From Tenacibaculum singaporense (GTDB lineage: Bacteria > Bacteroidota > Bacteroidia > Flavobacteriales > Flavobacteriaceae), in the NCBI RefSeq assembly GCF_003867015.1, contig NZ_CP032548.1:2361001-2425000 (forward strand): a stretch of 64,000 bases of DNA, written 5' to 3'. The position numbers were made by a program, and so were the translations under genes. The notes under the pieces are model-generated. The model did no database searches and was not told the origin of the DNA. It saw nothing but the letters and a program-made list of their open reading frames with translations. Below, piece by piece: positions 54,633 to 61,764 of the stretch; the first letter of the stretch is position 1; every line of letters begins with the position of its first letter.

Positions 54633-54640
54633 CAAAATTA
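54633..54640 (-). promoter_or_regulatory. Promoter -7 element (TAATTTTG) of the metal-efflux block
   Basis: Exact TAnnTTTG match on the minus strand, 18 bp before the GTG of the His-rich gene and inside the gap after the thioesterase gene. Confidence 0.5.
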
Positions 54641-54647
54641 TAAAATT

Positions 54648-55046
54648 TTATGAATCTTCGTTATCTAACCTATCTTTAACGTATTCAATTTTTGTTTTAC
54701 CATGTGCAAAAGGCTTTCCTTCTTCATCTAAACTCACCATGATAATTTTATCAATTGCAATAATTGTTTTACGGGTTATTTTGTTACGAACCTCACAACT
54801 TAAGGTAATAGACGTTGTTCCAAACTTTACTACATCAATTCCTATTTCAACAATATCTCCTTGTTTTGCTGAACTAACAAAATTTATTTCAGACATAAAC
54901 TTGGTTACTGTTTTTGGAATTTCTAACTGAATAATAGCATATAACGCTACTTCTTCATCAATCCATTGTAATAATCGTCCTCCGAAAAGTGTTCCGTTAG
55001 GATTTAAATCTTCTGGTTTTACCCATTTACGTGTGTGAAATCTCAT
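54648..55046 (-). CDS. Acyl-CoA thioesterase, hotdog fold (YciA-like)
   Basis: 132-aa cytoplasmic hotdog-fold enzyme that hydrolyses acyl-CoA thioesters. The signature NPNGTLFGGRLLQWIDEEV (catalytic Asp in WIDE) and VEIGIDVVKFGTTSITLSCE match YciA/BACH-like single-domain thioesterases. It is the last gene of a three-gene unit (VWA protein, CPXCG protein, thioesterase), starting 5 bp after the CPXCG stop. Confidence 0.9.
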   Translation of the reverse strand: MRFHTRKWVKPEDLNPNGTLFGGRLLQWIDEEVALYAIIQLEIPKTVTKFMSEINFVSSAKQGDIVEIGIDVVKFGTTSITLSCEVRNKITRKTIIAIDKIIMVSLDEEGKPFAHGKTKIEYVKDRLDNEDS

Positions 55047-55051
55047 CGTAT

Positions 55052-55234
55052 TTATTGTTCTATGTTTTTAGCTTCAAAAGCTACTAAATCGTTATTTACA
55101 AAGGTAAACGTTATTTGTATAGGATTGCAACATACCTCACAATCTTCTACATAGGTTTCAGATGTACTTGCATCCAGCAACATGGAAATTTCTTCCCAAC
55201 AATGTGGACATTGAAAAAAGTGCTCATACATCAT
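55052..55234 (-). CDS. CPXCG motif-containing cysteine-rich protein
   Basis: 60 aa. Two cysteine pairs, CPHC near residue 9 and CEVCCNP near 35, form a likely zinc ribbon of the CPXCG family. Homologues are small and uncharacterised. Its start overlaps the end of the VWA gene by 4 bp (coupled translation), and the thioesterase gene follows after 5 bp. Confidence 0.85.
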   Translation of the reverse strand: MMYEHFFQCPHCWEEISMLLDASTSETYVEDCEVCCNPIQITFTFVNNDLVAFEAKNIEQ

Positions 55235-57249
55235 ATTTTACCATAGTATTTTCTAACAAACCACTCTATTGACAATAAAACTATAATCAATAATAACAAC
55301 CATTTCCAATCAACTAAACTTTGTTTTTTGGTAATAGACTTTTGAGTGGTGTAAAAAGATGCATCTTCTTGTATCTTTTTTAATAAATCGTCAACTTTAT
55401 CTGCATAAACTATAGCTCCGTCTGTTTTTAACGCCAGCTGTTCTAATTTTTTAAAATTAGCATTGGTAAACTGCTCTTCTATCTGATAATCTTCAATTTT
55501 AAACCTCCCTGAGCTGCTTATATTTTGATTCTTTACAGTTACGGTATATGAATATTCTCCTGAAGCTAATCCTTCAACAGCAACTTGATATGAGTTATTA
55601 AATAGCGAAAACGGAATACTCTTTTTAGCCTTTGTTTCTAAATTAGTTACTGTTAACTCTAAAGACGCTCTGCTATCAAATTGATAGTTTTTATCAACAT
55701 AAAATGCACTTATGGTTATAGGTTCATTAGCTGCGTACAAACGTTGTGCTTTTACATCTAAACGTCTTCTCTTTTCAGTGGATGCTAAATACTGAACTAA
55801 GTTTCCTACAAACGTATCAAAACTTTCAAAGTTTTTCTCTTTTAAATAACTGGCAGCTCTCCATTTCCAAATACCCTCACCAAATAGTACGGCATACTTT
55901 TTATCATTCTCTTCAAAGGTTGATAATAACGGTTGAGTAGTTTCTACCCCTGCATACTTCTGATACAACAAGCTTTGAGATTCTTTTTTAGTCTGTACTT
56001 CTCCAAACTTGTCTTTTAGTGGCGGAAATTGACCAAAACCTATATCCTCTTGATAAAAAGTTAGAAAATCTGCATTGTAAATAGCTGTGTATTCTTCTTT
56101 TTGATTGATTACTCTTTTTTGAACCCCAAAATCTTGACTATTCAAAAAGTTCCAATCTGTTTTTGTACCTGAAACCAGTAAAAAGTTAGATTGTATTTTT
56201 TCTAAAGTTGATTTAAAGTAGCTATTAGGTTGATACAAAACAAAAAACTGAAACGCATCTAAGTTTATATTCTTATCCTGTATCAAAGCAATATCTACTT
56301 TACGTTGTTTATTGCTCTCTATCGCTTTTTTTAGTGCCCCTAAATCTGGGTGTAAAAAAGAACTTAGTAATAAAACTTTGGTTTGCTCATCTAAAACTTC
56401 TACTGAAAAGCTTTTATAATTGTTCTTCGTGTTTTTTTCATTCGCTATACTACTTATCGACGCTGTGTAATAGTGTACTCCTTTGGTATTAGACACTAAA
56501 TTGGCTGTAACAGTTTGCACAGGGTTTTCTGGTGAGAAACGCACTCTTTTTGAGAAAACTCTGCTCCCGTTTTTTACGATTGAAAAAGTAGTATTCACCG
56601 TTTCTTTTCCTTCATAATACAACAATGCTTCAACTGGAAACTTGTTCTTTACATAGCTGTACTTATTCACATTTAACTGCGAAATTTGAATATCTTGATA
56701 CTTAATAGTATCACCAATAACTACAGAAAATACTTTATGCTTTGTTGATGAAAACTCATAATCATTTCCTTGGGTTTGATTTCCATCGGTTATTAAAATG
56801 GTAGCTGCATTTTTATCTTTATTCAACTCATTAACAGCTTCAACTGCTTTTGAAATATTGGTTTGTGTTTCAGCAAACGATAAACTATCCAACACCTTAA
56901 TATCATTCCCAAACGAAAAATACTGTACGTCAAACTTATCTTGAAGTTCTTCGTTGCTTTCTACTTTTGATATTAATTCTTGTACCTTTTTTTCTTCTTT
57001 AAAAAATTGAGTGGATAACGAATTGTCTGCCAATACAGATAACACAGGTTTTATGTTTTCTGTTTCAAGAGTTGTTATCTTCGGATTAATCAATAGCAAC
57101 CCAATTAAAAAGAGACTTAGTGCCTTTAAGCTAAAAAGTAAGATGTGTACTTTCGGAGTTCTATTTACCTTATAGTAATATTGAAAAAAAGCAATAGCTA
57201 CGCTTATTAATACGGCTAATACAATGTAAATTATAGTTATTGACTCCAC
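55231..57249 (-). CDS. Membrane protein with von Willebrand A-like domain (BatA-like)
   Basis: 672 aa. Two N-terminal helices (IIYIVLAVLISVAIAFFQYY and ILLFSLKALSLFLIGLLLIN), a VWA-like domain (about 85-190: VLSVLADNSLSTQF, ATILITDGNQTQG) in which the canonical DxSxS appears as DNSLS, beta-sandwich regions, and a C-terminal helix (WKWLLLLIIVLLSIEWFVRK). The layout is that of BatA/BatB-related Bacteroidota proteins, but no MoxR ATPase gene is adjacent. Function unknown; first gene of the operon with CPXCG and thioesterase. Confidence 0.8.
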   Translation of the reverse strand: MESITIIYIVLAVLISVAIAFFQYYYKVNRTPKVHILLFSLKALSLFLIGLLLINPKITTLETENIKPVLSVLADNSLSTQFFKEEKKVQELISKVESNEELQDKFDVQYFSFGNDIKVLDSLSFAETQTNISKAVEAVNELNKDKNAATILITDGNQTQGNDYEFSSTKHKVFSVVIGDTIKYQDIQISQLNVNKYSYVKNKFPVEALLYYEGKETVNTTFSIVKNGSRVFSKRVRFSPENPVQTVTANLVSNTKGVHYYTASISSIANEKNTKNNYKSFSVEVLDEQTKVLLLSSFLHPDLGALKKAIESNKQRKVDIALIQDKNINLDAFQFFVLYQPNSYFKSTLEKIQSNFLLVSGTKTDWNFLNSQDFGVQKRVINQKEEYTAIYNADFLTFYQEDIGFGQFPPLKDKFGEVQTKKESQSLLYQKYAGVETTQPLLSTFEENDKKYAVLFGEGIWKWRAASYLKEKNFESFDTFVGNLVQYLASTEKRRRLDVKAQRLYAANEPITISAFYVDKNYQFDSRASLELTVTNLETKAKKSIPFSLFNNSYQVAVEGLASGEYSYTVTVKNQNISSSGRFKIEDYQIEEQFTNANFKKLEQLALKTDGAIVYADKVDDLLKKIQEDASFYTTQKSITKKQSLVDWKWLLLLIIVLLSIEWFVRKYYGKI

Positions 57250-57316
57250 TCAGCTTATTTTAGTATGTGAAGATAAAAATATCTAACAAATAAAAAGGCC
57301 TTTTCTTCTTTTTCAT

Positions 57317-57334
57317 TTATGACTTGAATCATAA
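57317..57334. promoter_or_regulatory. Crp/Fnr-type palindromic operator, site 1
   Basis: Perfect-armed palindrome TTATGA-cttgaa-TCATAA. It lies exactly 20 bp upstream of TAATTTTA (57355-57362, one mismatch to TAnnTTTG), so its centre falls near -41, the class II activator position. It differs from site 2 (58175) at a single base. Confidence 0.65.
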
Positions 57335-57354
57335 AAAACTAATTATCAGTTACA

Positions 57355-57362
57355 TAATTTTA
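57355..57362 (+). promoter_or_regulatory. Promoter -7 element (TAATTTTA) of the 57379 gene
   Basis: Seven of eight match to TAnnTTTG, 16 bp before the ATG and 20 bp behind the operator palindrome, mirroring the haemoglobin promoter. Confidence 0.5.
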
Positions 57363-57378
57363 TCAAAAACTATTATGT

Positions 57379-57717
57379 ATGGTAACTACTGAAAACTTAA
57401 CCACTGAAAAAACACTTCAAAAAACAAATAGCATGGGAATTAAGGCTTACATCAATAAAAAAATTGCTGAAGGAGAACGAAATAGCATTGGTGTATCTAT
57501 TATATTAATTACCGTAGGCTCTATGATTGCCTCCATAACAGCTGCTTTAGCCGTAAACGGTGATGTTAATTTATTTGCCCTAATTTTTGCTTGTGTAACG
57601 GCTATGGGAGCTAATGCTGCCGCTATAAGTCAACGCCCTTTTAAAATAATTGCATGGGCATTTATTATCAATATACTCGGTAATATTTCGTTGATTTTTT
57701 ACCTACTTATGTCGTAG
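57379..57717 (+). CDS. Small membrane protein, putative Crp/Fnr target
   Basis: 112 aa. A charged N-terminal 35 residues (MGIKAYINKKIAEGERNSIG) precede three membrane helices (VSIILITVGSMIASITAALA, LFALIFACVTAMGANAAAIS, IIAWAFIINILGNISLIFYL). No family recognised. It is preceded by the operator/promoter pair described at 57317-57362 and its last 11 bp overlap the convergent haemoglobin gene. Shared control with the haemoglobin suggests a role in oxygen or nitric-oxide stress (inference). Confidence 0.65.
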   Translation: MVTTENLTTEKTLQKTNSMGIKAYINKKIAEGERNSIGVSIILITVGSMIASITAALAVNGDVNLFALIFACVTAMGANAAAISQRPFKIIAWAFIINILGNISLIFYLLMS

Positions 57718-58120
57718 TTGTAGGCTTCGGCTTAGCTTCAAACATTCTAAAAAAGAGCATAGAAGCTATGTTTCGTGCTCTTTCTTTAGCTTCATGTGCT
57801 TTTGTTCCGTCAAAAAGTTCATCAACCGTCTCAAACCACAATTGCAACCAGCGTCCAAAGTGTTCCTGATAAATAGAATACTCAAAATCCCTATCTACAT
57901 CTTTGTGTGCTTTCATCGGGTTTCCTTTAAACTTTCTAACAAAAAACAAATTCGTTTCCCAAAAATCGGTGAGTTTTTGTAAATGAGGTTCCCAGGTTTC
58001 TTCTGGAATTGTTTTCAAAAATATAGGCCCTATAAAATCATCCTTTCTAATTTTATCATTATAAAAGGTTGATACCAACTTATACACATCTTCCCTATTT
58101 TCTATGTCTCTTTTATCCAT
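57707..58120 (-). CDS. Group III truncated haemoglobin
   Basis: 137-aa cytoplasmic haem protein. KLVSTFYNDKIRKDDFIGPIF, PHLQKLTDFWETNLF and the KFKGNPMKAHKDV stretch are typical of group III truncated globins, with the proximal His expected in the following REFEYS-type helix region (FGRWLQLWFETVDELF). Bacterial members bind O2 and NO. The gene is divergent from a Crp/Fnr regulator and has a promoter with an operator palindrome centred near -41. Confidence 0.92.
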   Translation of the reverse strand: MDKRDIENREDVYKLVSTFYNDKIRKDDFIGPIFLKTIPEETWEPHLQKLTDFWETNLFFVRKFKGNPMKAHKDVDRDFEYSIYQEHFGRWLQLWFETVDELFDGTKAHEAKERARNIASMLFFRMFEAKPKPTTTT

Positions 58121-58146
58121 TTACAAATCGTTGTTGAAATACGCTA

Positions 58147-58154
58147 CAAAAGTA
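58147..58154 (-). promoter_or_regulatory. Promoter -7 element (TACTTTTG) of the haemoglobin gene
   Basis: Exact TAnnTTTG match on the minus strand, 26 bp before the haemoglobin ATG; the operator at 58175-58192 ends exactly 20 bp upstream. Confidence 0.6.
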
Positions 58155-58174
58155 TATCTTTATGCAATTGCAAT

Positions 58175-58192
58175 TTATGACTTAAATCATAA
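58175..58192. promoter_or_regulatory. Crp/Fnr-type palindromic operator, site 2
   Basis: Palindrome TTATGA-cttaaa-TCATAA between the divergent haemoglobin and Crp/Fnr genes. Its last A is also the first base of the crp-type ATG, so a bound regulator would cover its own start region. Confidence 0.68.
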
Positions 58193-58788
58193 TGATTCCA
58201 GAAGAACTCTTATTAAAATATACCGCTGAAACGAAACGTTTTCAAAAAGACGAAATTATTTTCTCTGAAAAACAAACCGCACACTACTACTACCAAATAG
58301 TAAGCGGAGTAGTTAAAATGAATAATTTTAATGATGATGGTAAAGAGTTTATTCAAGGGGTATTTTATAAAAACCAAAGTTTTGGTGAACCACCCTTATT
58401 TATCGATGTAAAATATCCTGCCAATGCGGTGGCTATTTCTGATAGTACGGTTCTAGCCTTATCTAAAAGCAACCTGTTTAAATTATTGCAAGATAATCCT
58501 GAAACTCACTTAAAAATCACCCAAAGTTTAGCAAAACGTTTGTATTACAAAGCTATTATTGCTTCCGAAATATCGAGTCAAGAGCCTGCACATAGAGTGC
58601 TTCGATTTATTGATTATTTAAAAGACGATGTATACAAAGTTGAAGGAAAATACTCGTTTAAAGTAGCCTATACACGTCAGCAAATGGCCGATATTTTAGG
58701 TTTACGCGTAGAAACGGTTATTCGAGTAATAAAATCTTTAGAAAAAAAGGGAGACGTAAAAATTAGCAAACGAAAGGTATATCGTTAA
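58192..58788 (+). CDS. Crp/Fnr family transcriptional regulator
   Basis: 198 aa. N-terminal cyclic-nucleotide-binding fold (about 10-120, FQKDEIIFSEKQ, IVSGVVKMNNF, SFGEPPLFID), dimerisation helix, and HTH_Crp domain (about 145-198, TRQQMADILGLRVETVIRVI) whose recognition helix has the Glu and Arg that read TGA half-sites in CRP/FNR. No cysteines, so no Fe-S cluster; it may bind haem or another ligand. The predicted sites at 58175 and 57317 have TGA/TCA half-sites, suggesting auto-control and control of the haemoglobin and small membrane protein. Confidence 0.9.
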   Translation: MIPEELLLKYTAETKRFQKDEIIFSEKQTAHYYYQIVSGVVKMNNFNDDGKEFIQGVFYKNQSFGEPPLFIDVKYPANAVAISDSTVLALSKSNLFKLLQDNPETHLKITQSLAKRLYYKAIIASEISSQEPAHRVLRFIDYLKDDVYKVEGKYSFKVAYTRQQMADILGLRVETVIRVIKSLEKKGDVKISKRKVYR

Positions 58789-59110
58789 AGCTTTCCTTAA
58801 GAGACCATTCAATAAAGTGTGTCATAAATCATAAAAATTAATTGATTTATGGAATTCCGTAAGATTTTGTACACACCTTGTAGTAAGTTCGTTGGAATTG
58901 TATAATTAATTAACAAATAACAATAACTCGTTAATAACTTTATTTTAGGTAACCTATTGGTTTTAATATATTTGACAATGTGTTAAAATTGCTAAAAGTT
59001 CCGCTTATCCTATCGTTAAGAGAATATAACAGTAATTTTATTACGTATATAAACAAGTTACCAGCAATATGAATTACGAACTTCAATCAATATTTACAAT
59101 TCAATTATAA
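58789..59110. other. 322-bp intergenic region before the Mrr-like gene
   Basis: AT-rich, no gene found. It holds an inverted repeat CATAAATCA / TGATTTATG (58823-58831 and 58843-58851) after the Crp/Fnr gene, and at 59059-59078 the sequence GTTACCAGCAATATGAATTA, which resembles the boundaries at 59943 and 60724 (see findings). Confidence 0.5.
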
Positions 59111-59938
59111 ATGTCAGAAAAAACAAATTTGGATTGGAAAAAATATGAATCCATTACAAAATATATTTATGAAACTTTAGGAAAAGAATCTGGAGTTAAA
59201 ATAGAAGGTTACGGAAATAATTGCAAAGTAAAAGGAAAGTCTGGTGTAAATCATCAAATTGATGTTTTGATCAATCATTCTGACGGAATTCATAATTACA
59301 AAACTGCTATTGAATGTAAATATTGGAAAGACAAAATAAACAAAGACATCGTAATGAAAGTATCTGAAATAATTGAAGATGCTGGAATTAATAAAGGAGT
59401 GATTGTCTCAAAAAGTGGATTTACACCTGATGGAATCTCATTTGCCAAACATCGAAATATTGGATTAGTTGAATTAAGAGAAATCGAAGAAAAAGACTGG
59501 GAAAGTCGTGGAAGAATATTCGATATCAAAACTTGGATTCATAGACCTGAAATTCTAGGAACGGTTATAGATGCTGTTGACAAAACAGAGCTTGACAGAG
59601 AAGTCATTGAAATTGATAAAGTGAAAATTGAATTATTAGATGGAAATAAAATTCCGTTTTCTGATTATATGACAACCTTTAAAAAAGAATTACATAATAT
59701 TGAATTTTGGACATTGTTCACAAAAGGCTATAGACTTGACGGAGCAAACTTGATTAACGAGAAAACTAATTCTAAAATAAAAATTAAGGGAATTATTTTT
59801 ACTGGAGTTCTTACAAAATTGAACTCAAATCTAAAATTTCATCCTGTCGACCAGATTTGGCTGATTATGAAATCGCTATTCGAAGAAAGAACATTTACAA
59901 TATCAGAAAAAGGAATAATAAGAGAAGATAAAAAATAA
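59111..59938 (+). CDS. Mrr-like restriction endonuclease
   Basis: 275 aa. The N-terminal ~140 residues form a PD-(D/E)xK nuclease domain of the Mrr type: Asp51 in NHQIDVLINH and Glu68-x-Lys70 in AIECKYWK, then IVMKVSEIIEDAGINKGVIV and a FTPDGISFAKHRNIGLVEL segment. The C-terminal half has no recognised domain. Mrr-type enzymes often restrict modified or foreign DNA; no methylase or helicase partner is adjacent, so a solitary or cassette-borne defence gene is possible. It sits in a region that looks accessory. Confidence 0.75.
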   Translation: MSEKTNLDWKKYESITKYIYETLGKESGVKIEGYGNNCKVKGKSGVNHQIDVLINHSDGIHNYKTAIECKYWKDKINKDIVMKVSEIIEDAGINKGVIVSKSGFTPDGISFAKHRNIGLVELREIEEKDWESRGRIFDIKTWIHRPEILGTVIDAVDKTELDREVIEIDKVKIELLDGNKIPFSDYMTTFKKELHNIEFWTLFTKGYRLDGANLINEKTNSKIKIKGIIFTGVLTKLNSNLKFHPVDQIWLIMKSLFEERTFTISEKGIIREDKK

Positions 59939-59975
59939 ATACTGTTGGCAACAACGTGTATAATACTGAAACAGA

Positions 59976-60719
59976 ATGACAGAAATAAGATATTACAATA
60001 ATAATAAAGGACCAATTAAAGAAAATGAAACTTCAGCTGTAAGAAAAGCATTGGAAATTTGTAATGAAGTTGGGGACATTGAGGAAATAATTTTATTAAT
60101 TCACACCAAAAGGCAGACAACTTATATAGAACGAGTATTTGAAATGAGTAATGTAAAAAAACTATTTTCGAATACTATAATTCACCCAAAATTCCCACCA
60201 TTCAGAATAGAAACAGTTAAGACATTCAATTCTGACTATCCATCTAAAAAAATAGTCGTTGCTTTTGGACTACGTTCAAGTGAATTATATAAATATGATG
60301 ATTTTCAAAGTATCTATGCTCTAATAGCACATCAATGGGTTGAACCTGATTTAAAAGATTGGGCAGAAAAATGGGGAGCGATTAATATTGATACTGGACT
60401 AGCAATCGAAAGTGTAGAATTACCTGATTTGGTGGTTCAAAATGCTTTTAAAGACTTAACAAGTAGCATAAATATGTCAACTGGAATTGTTAATTCATCT
60501 GACAATGCGTTGTGTAAAACATATATTAGAGCTTTGAAAAAATACAATTACAAATTAGATTCAAAAAAGATATATGCCTTTTTAACTAAAAACCTTAATT
60601 GGGATTATGATGACGCTAATGACGTAATTAAATTAATTGATAAAGTTAATTCTGGTGGTTATTTTCAAGGTGGAGATAAAACAGGATTACAACACCATAT
60701 TAAAAAGTGGAAAGAATAA
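59976..60719 (+). CDS. Protein of unknown function (orphan, 247 aa)
   Basis: No signal peptide or membrane helix, so probably cytoplasmic. The N-terminus looks alpha/beta (EIRYYNNNKG, AVRKALEICNEVGDIEEII, then LLIHTKRQTTYIERVF). The middle IVVAFGLRSSELYKYDDFQS and LIAHQWVEPDLKDWAEKWGA suggest a compact enzyme-like core, and the C-terminal half is helical. I do not recognise the family. It follows the Mrr-like gene after 37 bp containing a GTTGGCAACAACGTGTATAA boundary sequence, so both may be gene-cassette passengers. Confidence 0.6.
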   Translation: MTEIRYYNNNKGPIKENETSAVRKALEICNEVGDIEEIILLIHTKRQTTYIERVFEMSNVKKLFSNTIIHPKFPPFRIETVKTFNSDYPSKKIVVAFGLRSSELYKYDDFQSIYALIAHQWVEPDLKDWAEKWGAINIDTGLAIESVELPDLVVQNAFKDLTSSINMSTGIVNSSDNALCKTYIRALKKYNYKLDSKKIYAFLTKNLNWDYDDANDVIKLIDKVNSGGYFQGGDKTGLQHHIKKWKE

Positions 60720-60807
60720 AAGTGCTATGCACAACAAAGAGCTGAGGTAAAAAACAAGTTTTATATTTCATATCATACGGTAAACCACTTTTTACTCTTA
60801 CCCTTAG

Positions 60808-61416
60808 CTACAATTCATTTATAAAATTCTCTATACACTTTATTGAATACTCCCTACATATCAGTGAGGAAAGACCAACAAAACTCGCTGATACTACGGC
60901 ATACTCCGTTAACACCACGGCACGGGTCACTGATGTTACGGCGTGCTCCGTTAACATGACGCATGGGTCGCTGATATCACGGCATGCTCCGTTAACACCA
61001 CGGCATGGGTCGCTGATACTACGGCATGCTCCGTTAACATCACGGCATGGGTCGCTGATATCACGGCACGCTCCGTTGACATCACGGCACGGGTCGCTGA
61101 TACTACGGCATACTCCGTTAACTCCACGGCATGGGTCGCTGATATCAAGGCACGCTCCGTTGACACCACGGCATGCTCCGTTAACATCACGGCACGCTCC
61201 GTTAACTCCACGGCACGGGTCGCTGATACTACGGCATGCCCTGTTAACTCCACGGCACGGGTCGCTGATATTACGGCGTGCTCCGTTAACATCACGGCAT
61301 GGGTCGCTGATATTATGACACGCTCCGTTAACATCACGGCACGGGTCACTGATATCACGGCATGCTCCGCTAACACCACGGCACGGGTCGCTGATATTAC
61401 GGCATAGTTCTTCCAT
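60808..61416 (-). CDS. Cys-rich heptad-repeat protein encoded by a minisatellite
   Basis: 202-aa open frame from ATG 61416. Residues 1-150 are about 22 copies of a 7-residue unit, alternating DPCRxVN and GACRxIS (Cys every seven residues). The commonest base change between units, C/T in the plus-strand GGCAY of each unit, falls on the wobble base of Pro or Ala codons in this frame (CCA/CCG, GCA/GCG), which favours it over two other open frames. A 1-bp deletion near 60960 shifts the frame, so the last residues (VMLTEHAVTS onwards) are out of repeat register; the unshifted frame would stop at 60854. No signal peptide; function unknown. Confidence 0.45.
   Translation of the reverse strand: MEELCRNISDPCRGVSGACRDISDPCRDVNGACHNISDPCRDVNGARRNISDPCRGVNRACRSISDPCRGVNGACRDVNGACRGVNGACLDISDPCRGVNGVCRSISDPCRDVNGACRDISDPCRDVNGACRSISDPCRGVNGACRDISDPCVMLTEHAVTSVTRAVVLTEYAVVSASFVGLSSLICREYSIKCIENFINEL
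60884..61407. repeat. Minisatellite of 21-bp units (42-bp paired period)
   Basis: Tandem array of two related 21-bp halves, CACGGCAYGGGTCGCTGATAT and CACGGCAYGCTCCGTTAACAT, mostly alternating; around 61150-61215 three of the second type stand in a row. It is much more GC-rich than all neighbouring DNA. No spacers, so not a CRISPR array. Confidence 0.9.
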
Positions 61417-61544
61417 AATTATATCTTAAAATAAATCTGTAATACTATTTTATTTTTTGGGTAGGGTAAATTATTATCTACTTGTTTCATTAGCGAAAAA
61501 AATTGTTCTCTTAAAAAAATTGCAACCCGAATAATTAAATCGAT

Positions 61545-61697
61545 ATGAAAACAAAATTCAACTATTTATTAGTTGTTCTTTGCTTTGCTTGTATTCATGT
61601 ACAAGCACAAGAACAAAAAAATGAAGATCACAGAAAAAAGCTATGTAATTTATTTCCAACGCTTCATAATTACACACCTCTACACGTAGAATCTTAA
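61545..61697 (+). CDS. Short exported peptide (50 aa)
   Basis: Open frame ATG 61545 to TAA 61697. A clear signal peptide (MKTKFNYLLVVLCFACIHVQ, then AQEQ) is followed by only about 28 residues (KNEDHRKKLCNLFPTLHNY and on). It could be a true small secreted peptide or the 5' remnant of a larger secreted-protein gene, since the Sel1 protein next door begins in the same style. Lies 67 bp before the Sel1 gene. Confidence 0.4.
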   Translation: MKTKFNYLLVVLCFACIHVQAQEQKNEDHRKKLCNLFPTLHNYTPLHVES

Positions 61698-61764
61698 TCA
61701 TCCCCCTTAGGTATGAGAAAAATATTATTGCTAAGAATTTTAACTTAATTATTAATACATAAAA

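Noticed and set aside
58823..58851. Third Crp/Fnr operator
   Set aside because: Does not fit TTATGA-N6-TCATAA and has no TAnnTTTG at 20 bp; kept only as a weak observation.
59943..59962. True integron attC site
   Set aside because: The core does not match GTTRRRY/RYYYAAC strictly and no integrase is in the window; kept only as cassette-like boundary.
60956..61318. Plus-strand frame of the minisatellite (120 aa, HGSLISRHAPLTPR repeats)
   Set aside because: Any 21-bp repeat without stops is open in several frames; the end of the frame lies within the array and there is no start region outside it.
60951..61379. Alternative minus-strand frame of the minisatellite (142 aa, HAVISATRAV-type repeats)
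   Set aside because: The main between-unit change would alter His/Arg in this frame but is silent in the DPCR/GACR frame, so this one looks like a shadow.
60884..61407. CRISPR array
   Set aside because: The repeats are contiguous and imperfect, with no unique spacers and no cas genes nearby.
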